Assembly (NCBI RefSeq): GCF_014648095.1
Contig: NZ_BMQL01000021.1
Location: 27,394 to 91,393, forward strand
Source: Deinococcus ruber
Lineage (GTDB): Bacteria > Deinococcota > Deinococci > Deinococcales > Deinococcaceae
Direction: 5' to 3'
DNA length: 64,000 bases
The notes under the pieces were generated by a model that saw only the letters and a list, made by a program, of their open reading frames with translations, was not told the DNA's origin and ran no database searches. The position numbers and the translations under genes were made by a program. This document shows, piece by piece, positions 47,200 through 56,181 of the stretch. How positions within the stretch are numbered: position 1 is the stretch's first letter; each line of letters starts with the position of its first letter.

Positions 47200-48610
47200 T
47201 CAGCGCATCAGGCCGGTCAGGACCGCGACGGGGTCCTGACCGCGCAACCGCGCGGTCTCCACGGTGGACTTGATCCGCATGTACGTCTGCGCACCCACCT
47301 CATGTTTGCTGCACTGCGAGACCTTCCTCGCCATCACCACCGTCCGCAGGCTCCGTTCCGCTGCGTTGTTCGTCGGTGGACTATCCGGGTCCTTCAGGAA
47401 CCGCCACACCCGATCCAGCACGCGCTTCTTCAGGATTCCCAGTCGGAGTCGTTCGTTTGCACTCGACTTCAGCGGCGCCCGATTCAGCAGGGCGTACGCG
47501 CAGCAGGGTGTGGCACTCACCCTGCTGCGCGTACGCCTCGCACGTGCAGATCCCTGTCGTCACATCCCGGTGCAGTCGGATGCCATCCCGGAAGACCTGC
47601 GCGACCCGCTGCCCGTACAGCTCTCCACGCCCGGGTTGCCGCTGAAGAACAGCGGCGACCTCATCCGCGGTGCGGATCAGGTGCGCCAGGCACTTCTGCT
47701 GTTGGACGTCCTGCAGGAACCGGCTGTCGTACGAGGAGAAGCGGTCGCTGATGAGCACGCCGGCGAAGGTGTGCCCCAGGCCTTCTCGGACTTCCACGTT
47801 GGTATGCCGCAGGTTCGCGCGGAACACCACGGTGTCCGCGCTGCGGAACGTACCCACCCAGGCGTTCTGAGCGCCAATCCGCCAGCCGGTGTCATCGTGA
47901 TGCACGAACGGCGCCTGCTGGATCTGTGTCTGCAGTGCGTCGACGTGGGCAGCCAGGGCGCTTCCGTCGGCCGCAAGCCGCTGTGCGGCTTGCGTGATCG
48001 CACCCTGCGTGATCTGGAGGCCGCCGAGGAGGTCCATGACCCGACCGCTCCGGCGGACCGGCAGGCCCACCTCGTGATGCAGGGTCTGCAGGGTGGCGTG
48101 CAGGACGGGACCGAGTCGATGGGCCGTCGCACCGACCTGATTGGCGTTCAGATCGGGATGGGGTCACCACGCACTGCGTGGTGACACTGCAGGCATTCCA
48201 TGACGGGCACGTGGTACTCGGCGACCTGCATGGCGTTCTGGGAGACGAGTTCCGTGACCCAGGCCTTGTCCTGACGCGTGAAGATCAGCGGCCCCGTCAA
48301 CCCACATCGAGGACAGGTCGTGGGCGTGTCGACCTCCACGGGTGCCGTGATCTGCGCTGGCGTAGGTGGAGACGTGTGCGCGAAGGTGCCTTCACCAGGA
48401 CGGCGTCCTAGTGACTTGGGATCGGCGGTGCGTTTCTCCCGACTGAAGGGGCGGCGTCCTTGCGTTCCCGCCGTTCCAACTCTTCGATGCGCTTCTTCAG
48501 TCGGGCGATTTCCGCTTTGAGCGCTTTGTGTTCGGCGATCAGTTGGTCGATCTGTTCGGACTGGCGACGGATGATCTCGAAGAGATCGTTCTCGGTCATC
48601 CGGGCGCCCA
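47200..48610 (-). pseudogene. IS66-family transposase, multiply frameshifted
   Basis: N-terminal coiled coil TENDLFEIIRRQSEQIDQLI from about 48610, a Zn-ribbon part in another frame (CPRCGLTGPLIFTRQDKAW), the core from 48070 (HHDDTGWRIGAQNAWVG) and the C-terminus (NNAAERSLRTVVMARK) in a further frame. One shift coincides with a perfect inverted repeat at 47491-47537, described separately. Confidence 0.85.
47491..47537. repeat. Perfect 20-bp inverted repeat inside IS66 copy 2
   Basis: GGCGTACGCGCAGCAGGGTG, a 7-nt loop, then the exact reverse complement. Copy 1 has only an imperfect version here. Confidence 0.75.
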
Positions 48611-48679
48611 TGGACAGCAGGGTAACGGCAGGCGTGCCCGGCCGGAAGCCAGGCACTCGGGGCCCGCTAATCACAGACT

Positions 48680-48878
48680 CGGCGTACAGTACTGGTTCAG
48701 CCAGCAACACCCTCTTGATCTGCGTCGCGAATCTTTCGATGTGCTCCGACGCGACATTCAGGTTCAGCAGCATGGTGCCCTCACTCGGCGCCCTGCCGTA
48801 GAGCGTCCTCACACTCTCTGTCGTGCGCGCCACTGGGATGGACTGCACGACGTTGAGGAACGTCGTCAGGGCATACAC
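48680..48878 (-). pseudogene. 5' end of an unknown gene cut by IS66 copy 2
   Basis: About 66 residues from GTG at 48878 (YALTTFLNVVQSIPVARTTE; GTMLLNLNVASEHIERFATQ) with good coding composition, ending exactly at the IS66 terminus. The rest of the gene is not on the other side of the element. Family unknown. Confidence 0.6.
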
Positions 48879-48949
48879 TCACAGGCTGTACGGCACCTGA
48901 CCGCGCACTGCTGCTGGAAACGCTGCTTGCTACCGCTGCGTACAGTGTG

Positions 48950-49370
48950 AGCAAATTTTGACCTCGGCCCGGTATTCCGTGACGTGCAAGCGCGTCTCGG
49001 GCAAGTCAGGGACTTGCCGAGCCAACAGGTCCTGCTCCCGGGACGTCATCTTACACCTGCCAACACGCACACTGCCCCGTGACTGGCAGGACGATCACGG
49101 CGTCCGGTTGGGCGCTCATTTCCAGCGTGTTCCCAACGTGACCCGGTTGTGCCCGTGACAGCCGCCCGCTCTTGACCCGCTCACTCTTGGGTTTTCACGG
49201 CTTGTCCTGACTCGGTGGCGCGTTCGCGGTGCTGCTTGCACGGACCTGCGCCTTCAGTTCCTGAATCTCCAACTGCAAGCGGTCGCGCTCCGCTGTCATC
49301 CCTTGGAGTTGGGCCGCGAGCATCAGAGAGTAGCGGCAGGCCGCGTCTTCGATGCCCTTCCCCTATCAGT
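48950..49370 (-). pseudogene. Third IS66-type transposase relic (N-terminal part)
   Basis: Minus-strand pieces read in order: a coiled coil (MTAERDRLQLEIQELKAQVR), an SQDKP segment with a stop, then KPKSERVKSGRLSRAQPGHV and [20 protein letters not shown], then, after a stop and shift, [20 protein letters not shown] and [14 protein letters not shown]. This is the N-terminal and Zn-ribbon order of another IS66 subgroup. The DDE core is missing. Confidence 0.6.
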
Positions 49371-49458
49371 GCCTTCGACGCAAGGAGGGCCGTTGAGTCG
49401 TCACCAATGCTCTAAGAAGTGTGAATGGCGCGCTGGTCGCTCCATGGAATCATGTGTC

Positions 49459-50184
49459 ATGCCGCCCAGCCGTGTCCTCATGATCATGTCGGATCAGTCG
49501 TTCGCAGGGCGGCTTCAATCGGCATTAACGGATGCGGGGTACCTGGTCCAGTTGGCAACGTCGCTGATGGCGGGCTTGATAGAGGCGAGGGAAACGCCGC
49601 CAAGCTTGGTGGTGGTGGAGGACGTGCTGCCAGACGGCCGGGGGCGCGACGTGGTCCGCCGTCTGCGGGTGAACGGTGACGTGCCAATTTTTATGCTGAC
49701 GGCCTGGGATGTGCCGGAGGAGACCGTCGCCTTGATGCACCTGGGAGCGGATCAGGTGTTGGTGAAGCCGGTAGTGGTCGCGGAAGTGGTGGCGCGGATC
49801 GGGGCGCGGCTGCGACGGCATGAGCGGCACGTTCGGCTGTTGTCGTATGGGTTGGTGGTGTGGCCACAGCGGCATCTGGTGACGTTTCAAGGGCAGGCGC
49901 TGCCCCTGACGAAGACGGAACGGGAGTTATTAATGGTGCTGCTACGGCGGGTGGACCAACCGCTGTCGCGCTCAGAAATCGCGCAGGAACTGTGGCCCGA
50001 TGATGACGCGGTACGGCAGAGTAACGTGATTGACGCGCATATGACGACCCTGCGGGCCAAACTGCGGAAGGTTCAATTGCCGGAGTTCATTGAAACGGTG
50101 CGGCGGGTGGGGTATGTGATTCGGCACGCGTCGATGGAGGCGCTGCTCGAGCCGCCAGTGATCGCCCCAGACGCTGTGGAGTGA
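49459..50184 (+). CDS. OmpR-type regulator with Glu at the phospho-acceptor site
   Basis: 241 aa from ATG at 49459, aligned to its relatives; ATG at 49444 is also possible. The receiver has E54 where Asp is expected (VVVEDVLPDGRGRD) and the acidic pocket reads MSD instead of EDD; Thr (FMLTAW) and Lys (VLVKPV) remain. A Glu at this site often mimics the phosphorylated state, so the protein may be constitutively active. The winged helix is complete (LTKTERELLMVLLRRVDQPL, VIDAHMTTLRAKL, VRRVGYVIRHA). No kinase is adjacent. Confidence 0.9.
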   Translation: MPPSRVLMIMSDQSFAGRLQSALTDAGYLVQLATSLMAGLIEARETPPSLVVVEDVLPDGRGRDVVRRLRVNGDVPIFMLTAWDVPEETVALMHLGADQVLVKPVVVAEVVARIGARLRRHERHVRLLSYGLVVWPQRHLVTFQGQALPLTKTERELLMVLLRRVDQPLSRSEIAQELWPDDDAVRQSNVIDAHMTTLRAKLRKVQLPEFIETVRRVGYVIRHASMEALLEPPVIAPDAVE

Positions 50185-50475
50185 GCTAATGTCCAAGTGC
50201 GCGATCAGCAGGGTGGGGCGTCGTCCCGCTCCATGTGCTTGAGCGGCAGGGTCTGGCTGGGCGGGTAGACTGGTGGTATGTCCTGCTTCCAGATGCTTCA
50301 CGTGACGCTTCCCCTTCGTGCTCGTGCGACAGGCGCGCTGAGCGCATTTGTGCCAGAGATGGTGCAGGAGCCTAGGGGTGATTGTCCTGCCTGCTGAAGC
50401 TCGCAGTGTCCGCTCATCTGCTGGTATGGAAGCAACTGCGGTCGGCGTGCAGACGCACCAGGAGCAACCGAAGCC
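50185..50475. other. Gene-free stretch
   Basis: About 290 bp between the regulator and the 136-aa gene. Nothing recognised. Confidence 0.4.
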
Positions 50476-50886
50476 ATGACGGCGTTCGAGCAGGCGTCGC
50501 TGAGTCATCCTGCGAATCTGCAGGCCTTCGAGACGTGTATCACGGCGGCGTTGCAGATCCTGGCCGCGGTGAAGTATGCGCCGATGTTCAGTGAGGCCCG
50601 TCCATCTCCGGACCTGTTGTTGGAGTACGTGGTGGAGATGGAGCGGCAGGCACGGGAGATCGCGCTGCTGGATGGGAATGCCGGGGTGGACATCCAGGCG
50701 TTGGGGCAGGACTGGTATGCGCGGCTGCGGGGGTCTGGGTTGTCAGCGCTGGCGGCGGGGTTCGAGGGCGTGCATGCGGCAGCGTATTTGGGTCTCGCGG
50801 GTGGGACGACCAGCGCGATGATGCTGGCGGCAACGGCCTGTGCGGTCCGAGGCGTGGCTGAAGAGCATGGCCGCCTGCTCAATTAA
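50476..50886 (+). CDS. Hypothetical 136-aa helical protein
   Basis: All-helical soluble protein with Ala-rich segments (QAFETCITAALQILAAVKYA; LLEYVVEMERQAREIALLDG) and a C-terminal small-residue helix (GLAGGTTSAMMLAATACAVRG) that could be membrane-associated. GC3 bias is strong. Convergent with dinB, 57 bp from its stop. No family recognised. Confidence 0.65.
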   Translation: MTAFEQASLSHPANLQAFETCITAALQILAAVKYAPMFSEARPSPDLLLEYVVEMERQAREIALLDGNAGVDIQALGQDWYARLRGSGLSALAAGFEGVHAAAYLGLAGGTTSAMMLAATACAVRGVAEEHGRLLN

Positions 50887-50943
50887 GTCCCCTCTCAACG
50901 CCTGTCCACGTTGACATCGGATTGGCGTGGTGCTGGTGGAGGC

Positions 50944-52020
50944 TCAGACGTCTTGAAACAGAGCCGGTTGCGCTGGAAGCTGATCGGCGTCTTGCAGGGC
51001 GCTGACGGTGATGCCCAGCAGGCGGACCGCCCGACCCTGCAGGAGTGCTGGCGTGAGGAGCAGGACGGCCACCCGGTGGAGCGCTTCAGGTGTGCTGAGC
51101 GCGACGGGTAGGGTGGTCTGTCGGGTGAGTTGCTGGAAGTTGGCGAAGTTGATCTTGAGGGTGATGGTGCGGCCGGCGAAGTGATGGTGCGCGAGTCGCG
51201 CGGCGGTGCGGCCCGCGATGTCGGCAAGCGTGTGCTGCAGCAGCTGGAGGTCGCGGATGTCTGATTCGAAGGTGTCCTCACTGCCCACACTCTTGCGATC
51301 ATCACTGGGATCGACAGGGCGCTCGTCAATGCCCCGAACGATGTTGTAGTAGTGCTGGCCGACCTTGCCGAAGCGCTGCTGGAGTTCCTGCAACGAAAAA
51401 CGTCGCAGATCCTGTCCAGTGTGGACGTCCAGGGCGTTGAGGCGTTCGGCTGTTTTCGGGCCGATGCCGTAGAAGGCTTCGATGGGCAACGCCGCAGTGA
51501 CCGCATCGGCGTCCGCTGGGAGAATGACGGTGAGGCCGTCCGGTTTGTGCTGGCCGCTCGCTAACTTGCTGAGTGATTTGCAATAGGACACGCCGACAGA
51601 GGCCGTCAGTCCACCGGTGCTGGCGGTGATGTCGCGTTTGATCTGCCGTGCGAGGAGGGTCGCACTGGCCGGGCCTTAGAGGGGGTTGGTCAGGTACAGG
51701 AAGGCTTCGTCGACCGACATCATCTCGACCAGATCGGTGTAGGTGTGGAAGACCTGCTGAATCTGCTGACTGACCTCGCGGTACACCACCATGCGGGGTT
51801 CGACCACGATCAGCCCAGGGCACCGCTGGAGCGCCATCCGGAGTGGCAACGCGCTATGGACGCCGAACGCGCGAGCTTCGTAGCTGGCGGTGGTGACGAC
51901 ACTCCTGGGGCCGTGGTAGGCGACCGCGACGGGTTTGCCTCGGAGGCTGGGGTGATCGCGGATCTCGACGCTGGCGAAGAAGGCATCCATGTCGACGTGG
52001 ACGATCTTGCGGCCGGACAT
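50944..52020 (-). pseudogene. dinB: DNA polymerase IV (dinB) with in-frame TAA
   Basis: 358-residue Y-family polymerase if read through. ATG at 52020 after a TACACT box. Catalytic residues are intact in the first part: VDMDAFFASVE (D10, D12) and SVDEAFL (D104, E105). Codon 115 is TAA (51676-51678) in TNPL-stop-GPASATLLARQIK; the frame continues unbroken afterwards through the thumb (IEAFYGIGPKTAERLNAL), little finger and C-terminus ending QPALFQDV. A single C-to-T change from CAA would explain it. No other damage is seen, so the loss is recent, or the base is a sequencing error. Confidence 0.9.
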
Positions 52021-52029
52021 AGCACAGGC

Positions 52030-52035
52030 AGTGTA
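52030..52035 (-). promoter_or_regulatory. -10 element before dinB
   Basis: TACACT on the minus strand, 9 nt before the ATG, consistent with a very short or absent leader. Confidence 0.35.
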
Positions 52036-52144
52036 GCGAGGTCCGAGGGGAGAGAAAGGAGCGAGATTCCGCAGAGCGATGCTCAGCGCTGAGAGACAGC
52101 GTCCAGATCGCGGTATCGGCAAGATCGTTGTGGTGCTGGCGTCG

Positions 52145-52942
52145 TTATGGCCCTTCGCGCCCGCAGCTCATGGTGTGTTGATACTTCGTCTGAAAGGTGA
52201 TCTCAATGTACGGCTTGGTGGCGTTGTCGGTGCGGTAGACACTCTGGAGGATGGTCCCGAAATTCCCGCCCAAATCGCCTTTCCAGGTGATGGCATGGGT
52301 CGCCGGGTAGTAGATGTAGGGGTTGACCGGGCCATTCGCGCCATTTCGAATGCCCTGATAGCGGCCGTCATCACGGATGCGCAGGTCACCATAGTCCAGC
52401 AAAAAGCCGTTGAATTCTGAGCAGGTATACAGTCCAGCGGGGAGTCGTGCCGCGCTGGGAACAGGGTGGGCAGCGGAGGGAGCAGGCCGGGCAACTGGAA
52501 CAGGAGAAGCCGGGTGGGTGGGGGTGGTGGTCGCAGGCATCGCTACCGTTGCCGGGTTGACGGTCTTTCCGGGCGTTGCAGGGGTCACTCCTCCCTTGGC
52601 CGGCATGACCATGGCTGCCTCCTGCTCGAAGACAGCGGCGAGTTTTTCGTCGGCGGTCGCTTCGTCGTCAGGTTGATTGGCGCGGTGAAAGGCGTTGGCA
52701 GCCTGTTGATAGGCCTGTTCTGCCAGGTTCAGTTGGTGCGTGGACATGGCGGCATCTCCAGCTCGCACATACACGGCAGCGGCCTGCGCTGGATGTCCGG
52801 CCGCCAGCAGGGCAGCAGCCTGCTTCAGCAGCAGGGCTGTAGTGTCCTGAATGGTGGCCAGCAAGTCTGGTCGACTGGCCGTGGCAGACGGAGCGAAACA
52901 GCAGGAGCACAGCAGGAAGGCAAGGGACACGGGTCGTGGCAT
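52145..52942 (-). CDS. Secreted protein with TPR-like N-terminus
   Basis: 265 aa. Signal peptide PVSLAFLLCSCCFAPSATA. Residues ~25-105 are helical and TPR-like (LLLKQAAALLAAGHPAQAAA; LNLAEQAYQQAANAFHRANQ). A Pro/Ala/Thr-rich linker (about 115-170) leads to a C-terminal beta domain (GLYTCSEFNGFLLDYGDLRI; PATHAITWKGDLGGNFGTIL). GGAGG precedes the ATG. Unknown function, likely periplasmic or surface. Its end is about 125 bp from the dinB start on the same strand. Confidence 0.75.
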   Translation of the reverse strand: MPRPVSLAFLLCSCCFAPSATASRPDLLATIQDTTALLLKQAAALLAAGHPAQAAAVYVRAGDAAMSTHQLNLAEQAYQQAANAFHRANQPDDEATADEKLAAVFEQEAAMVMPAKGGVTPATPGKTVNPATVAMPATTTPTHPASPVPVARPAPSAAHPVPSAARLPAGLYTCSEFNGFLLDYGDLRIRDDGRYQGIRNGANGPVNPYIYYPATHAITWKGDLGGNFGTILQSVYRTDNATKPYIEITFQTKYQHTMSCGREGP

Positions 52943-53243
52943 GAATCCTCCGGTGGACCTGTCGCCTCAGCGACGAAAACGGGGTGGCAGGGGAGCTCAA
53001 GCGATGATACGTCCGCCTGCCGCACGCTGCAATGCGGCGTCATCGAGCGCCGGGAGATCGTAGTGTGAAGGAACGTGTCTGCCCTGGAACGACAAGAGGA
53101 TCGGGTCACGCTACCCTGCTGAACCGTTACGCAGGAACGAACGGACGAGGCTGCGAGAACGCTGCAAGAGTTGATATGCGATCTTCGTGTATGTTTCTGA
53201 GCAGGCAGCGTCCTGGTGCGGCTGCGAGAGAAAAGGGTGGGGG
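52943..53243. other. Divergent intergenic region
   Basis: About 300 bp between divergent genes; no gene, repeat or RNA recognised. Holds the promoters of both neighbours. Confidence 0.4.
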
Positions 53244-55130
53244 ATGACCGAGACGCACAGCGCGACGCAGCAGGAGCATCTGTTTCAGCAAGGTGCCTAT
53301 CTTGAGCTGATTGAATTGCTCAAGGACGTGGCAGAGCGCACGGCGCGTCAGCAGACGCTCTTGGGGTTGGCGTATTTCCGGCTAGGGCGGATGCAGGACA
53401 GTCGACCGCTCTTGGCCGCTGCGCTGAAGGCCCGCGAGCCGGAAGCCATGGTGGAATGGGGGAACTTTCTGCGGGCGCAGGGTCGCTTTGCCGAAGCGCA
53501 GCGATACCTGAGTGACCTGCTGCCCGAGCTTTCGGGGGAATTGGCCTTTCGAGCGCTGCGTTGGCTGGGCGTGTGCGAACACAAGTTGGGACTTCCAGGG
53601 GCGCTGGAGCATATCGAGGCAGCTCGGAATGGGTATCTGCGCCTGGGGGATGTGGAGATGGCCGCGCGGACGGAATTTAACCTGGCGGTGTCGTATGCGC
53701 TCAATGGGCATGCCCGGCAGGCCATGACGCTGCTGCAGTCCGCATTGCCGATTCTGGAGCAGCAGCCGAATCCATATGTGGCGTTGAGTGCGCTGGCGGC
53801 GTTGAGCGACGTGCAGCTGGAGTTGCAACTGTATCAGGAGGCGGTGCCGGTCCTGGCGAAGGTGGCCGCCCGGGCCGAGGCATTGGGCAGTGTGTATACC
53901 CAGGTGCGGACGTCGATTCAAACCGCGCAGCTGCACCTGGTGTGTGGCCAGGAAGCGCTGTTCCTGGAGCACATCCAGCGCGCCTTAACCCTCAACCAGG
54001 TGGCGCACGACAGTTCAATGGACGAATTTGCCTTGTCGTATCTGGCGGACTCCCACAGTCGGCACGGGGATCACCGCCAAGCGGCGGACATCCTGCTGCG
54101 GATGCATAGTTTGGGGTCGGTGCAGGCACCGTCGCTGCTCGTGCAGTTGATGGAAGCGATGCTGGCGCGGCGGCGCGGCGATCTGGTGGGGGCGTTGCGC
54201 CAAGTAATAACGGTGCAGGAAGCGGCCGCTGACCAGAACCACGCGCTGTTAGGGGCGCGTGCCGGATTGCAACGGCTGTTTGTGCTGTACCTGATGCGGG
54301 ACGTGACCCAGGTACGCGCCCTTCTCCCTGAGGCGCTGCATGCGGTGATGCGCTTTGGCACTGCGCAGGCCCCGCTGGATATGCGGCATGACTTGCCGGA
54401 ACTGGCGGATCTGTTCGTCTTTGCGGCGGAGGACCCGATGAGTGCGCCGCTCGTCGCGTCGCTGCTGGCCGTTGAGCGGGGATCTGCAGCGGTGCAGCCA
54501 CCAGCGCCCGTGTCCCAGTTGGAACTGCTGGTGCTGGATCAGCAGACCGCCTTGAAGGATGGGGTGCCGTTGGCGTTCGGGTCCAAGGTAGCGGTGGCCA
54601 TGTTGCTGTATATGGCGATGGTGCCTGGGGCCACGCCGCAGCACTTGGTGGAGGCGTGCTTTCCAGGCGACCCGCCCCGGGTGGCCCAGCTTCGACTGAG
54701 ACGTGTTCTGGAAGACATTGAGCGGGTGGCTGGGCCATTGGTGGTGCTGTCGGGGCCGTATGACGACGTGACATATCAGGTGTCCACGCGCGTGGTGGTG
54801 TCGAGCGACCTACAGCAGCTGCGCTTGCTGTTCGCGAACAACGACGTACGGTACCGAGGGGTGGTGTTGCCCAGGTTGGACGCGCTGCCGTGGGTGGCGG
54901 CGCTGAGGTCCGAGGTGCAGGCCAGCGTGCGCAAGATTCTGAACGGCCTGTTGCCCGCGGCACTTCAGCACCGCGATGCGATGCGCGTCATGCAGCTGTG
55001 TGAACAGGGACTGCTGTATTTTCCGGGTGACCGGGCGCTGAGCGAAGCATCCAAAACGGCAGCGTTGACCGTTTCTGAGGCGGCGATGGAGCAGCCGCTG
55101 CGGTTCACCTTTGATTCTACGCGCACCTGA
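53244..55130 (+). CDS. TPR protein with C-terminal winged-helix/BTAD-like region
   Basis: 628 aa from ATG at 53244. Residues 1-~410 are TPR-like helical repeats (AYFRLGRMQDSRPLLAAALK; ADSHSRHGDHRQAADILLRM). Residues ~425-520 start LELLVLDQQTALKDGVPLAF and resemble the winged helix of SARP-type activators (SKVAVAMLLYMAMVPGATPQ; VAQLRLRRVLEDIERVAGPL), followed by a BTAD-like helical end (ALPWVAALRSEVQASVRKIL). The domain order is the reverse of classical SARPs, with TPRs first. Paralogue of the gene at 56182; likely a transcription regulator responding to protein partners. Confidence 0.75.
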   Translation: MTETHSATQQEHLFQQGAYLELIELLKDVAERTARQQTLLGLAYFRLGRMQDSRPLLAAALKAREPEAMVEWGNFLRAQGRFAEAQRYLSDLLPELSGELAFRALRWLGVCEHKLGLPGALEHIEAARNGYLRLGDVEMAARTEFNLAVSYALNGHARQAMTLLQSALPILEQQPNPYVALSALAALSDVQLELQLYQEAVPVLAKVAARAEALGSVYTQVRTSIQTAQLHLVCGQEALFLEHIQRALTLNQVAHDSSMDEFALSYLADSHSRHGDHRQAADILLRMHSLGSVQAPSLLVQLMEAMLARRRGDLVGALRQVITVQEAAADQNHALLGARAGLQRLFVLYLMRDVTQVRALLPEALHAVMRFGTAQAPLDMRHDLPELADLFVFAAEDPMSAPLVASLLAVERGSAAVQPPAPVSQLELLVLDQQTALKDGVPLAFGSKVAVAMLLYMAMVPGATPQHLVEACFPGDPPRVAQLRLRRVLEDIERVAGPLVVLSGPYDDVTYQVSTRVVVSSDLQQLRLLFANNDVRYRGVVLPRLDALPWVAALRSEVQASVRKILNGLLPAALQHRDAMRVMQLCEQGLLYFPGDRALSEASKTAALTVSEAAMEQPLRFTFDSTRT

Positions 55131-55284
55131 TCGTGGCGACTCAACGCAGGCTGCCTCGCTTGTGTGTTGAAGTAGGTGCACCGAAGGCATCGTTGCCGCC
55201 CAGCTTTACTACACACTCATGAATAGTCCACACCATGAGGCAGGTCTTCTCGGAGCGCGATCCGTCCGGAAGATGGAGGCACGT

Positions 55285-56085
55285 ATGACCAGCGAACTGA
55301 GACCACGTACAGCTGTTGTCAATGCTCCACTGTGGGGCGGCCGGGCACGCGATTGGGCTGACATTCAAGAAGGACAGTGCCGAAGCGTGTATGTGGCTGC
55401 GTTTGATCGCCTTCGACTGTCCCCGGGATGCGAGCACCTTGACGCCGGCTGCGGTGCCGGAATGGCCGCCCAACTCTCTGCCGGGCGGGGCGCGTCGGTT
55501 CGGGGGCTTGATGCCTCGCCGAACTTGCTGGCGATTGCCCAGGAACGTGTGCCGTCCGCAGCGTTTCTGCTGGGAGAGCTCGAAGCCCTGCCGTACGCAG
55601 ACCACACCTTCGATCTGGTGACTGGCTTCAATTCGTTCCAATACGCGGGCAATCCTGGCATTGCACTGAGTGAAGCGAAGCGGGTGGCGAAGCCGGGCGG
55701 CCAGGTGCTGATCGTGACGTGGGGTACGCCGGAAGGGATGGAGGCCGCGTCCTTGATCCGGGTGCTGGGGCCGCTGATGCCGCCCCCACCTCCCGGCGCC
55801 CCCGGCCCCTTTGCCCTGTCAGACGAACCCGCACTGCGGGCATTCGCCATTGGGGCAGGTTTGGAACCGCTGGAGGTCTTTGACGTGCCTTCACCGTGGC
55901 ACTACGCCGATCTCTCCACAGCGCTGCGCGGGCTGTTGTCATCTGGGGTCGCCGCCCGTGCCGCTGCACATTCCGGCGAGGACGCGGTGAATGCGGCGCA
56001 CAGCCGAGTGCTGGAGCCGTACCGCCAGCCTGATGGCAGCTACACCATCGGCGCGAGCTACCGATGCCTGACGGCACGCGCCTGA
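55285..56085 (+). CDS. SAM-dependent methyltransferase (class I)
   Basis: 266 aa from ATG at 55285 with GGAGG 6 nt upstream. Methyltransferase_11-type motifs: HLDAGCGAGMAAQLSAGRG (motif I), LDASPNLLAIAQERVP (motif II), LEALPYADHTFDLVTGFNSF and AKRVAKPGGQVLIVTWG. C-terminal substrate cap with PSPWHYADLS. The substrate is a small molecule or lipid, not identifiable. It sits between the two TPR-winged-helix genes, which might control it. Confidence 0.9.
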   Translation: MTSELRPRTAVVNAPLWGGRARDWADIQEGQCRSVYVAAFDRLRLSPGCEHLDAGCGAGMAAQLSAGRGASVRGLDASPNLLAIAQERVPSAAFLLGELEALPYADHTFDLVTGFNSFQYAGNPGIALSEAKRVAKPGGQVLIVTWGTPEGMEAASLIRVLGPLMPPPPPGAPGPFALSDEPALRAFAIGAGLEPLEVFDVPSPWHYADLSTALRGLLSSGVAARAAAHSGEDAVNAAHSRVLEPYRQPDGSYTIGASYRCLTARA

Positions 56086-56181
56086 TCTCCAGGGTTAGAT
56101 CGTCTTTTGGGGCTGTTCAGCGGCATCGCGCGGGCTGCTGAGCGGTTGCCTTGCTCTCCCCCATTCGTTGGTCGTTTTCCG

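Larger units (their letters stand above)
47161..48678 (-). mobile_element. IS66-family element, copy 2 (defective)
   Basis: Ends GTCTGTGATGAGCGG at 47161 and, inverted, GTCTGTGATTAGCGG at 48678. About 1518 bp, colinear with copy 1. No 8-bp target duplication visible. Confidence 0.8.

Noticed and set aside
53992..54963. 323-residue Pro/Ala/Arg-rich minus-strand frame
   Set aside because: Antisense of the TPR regulator gene.
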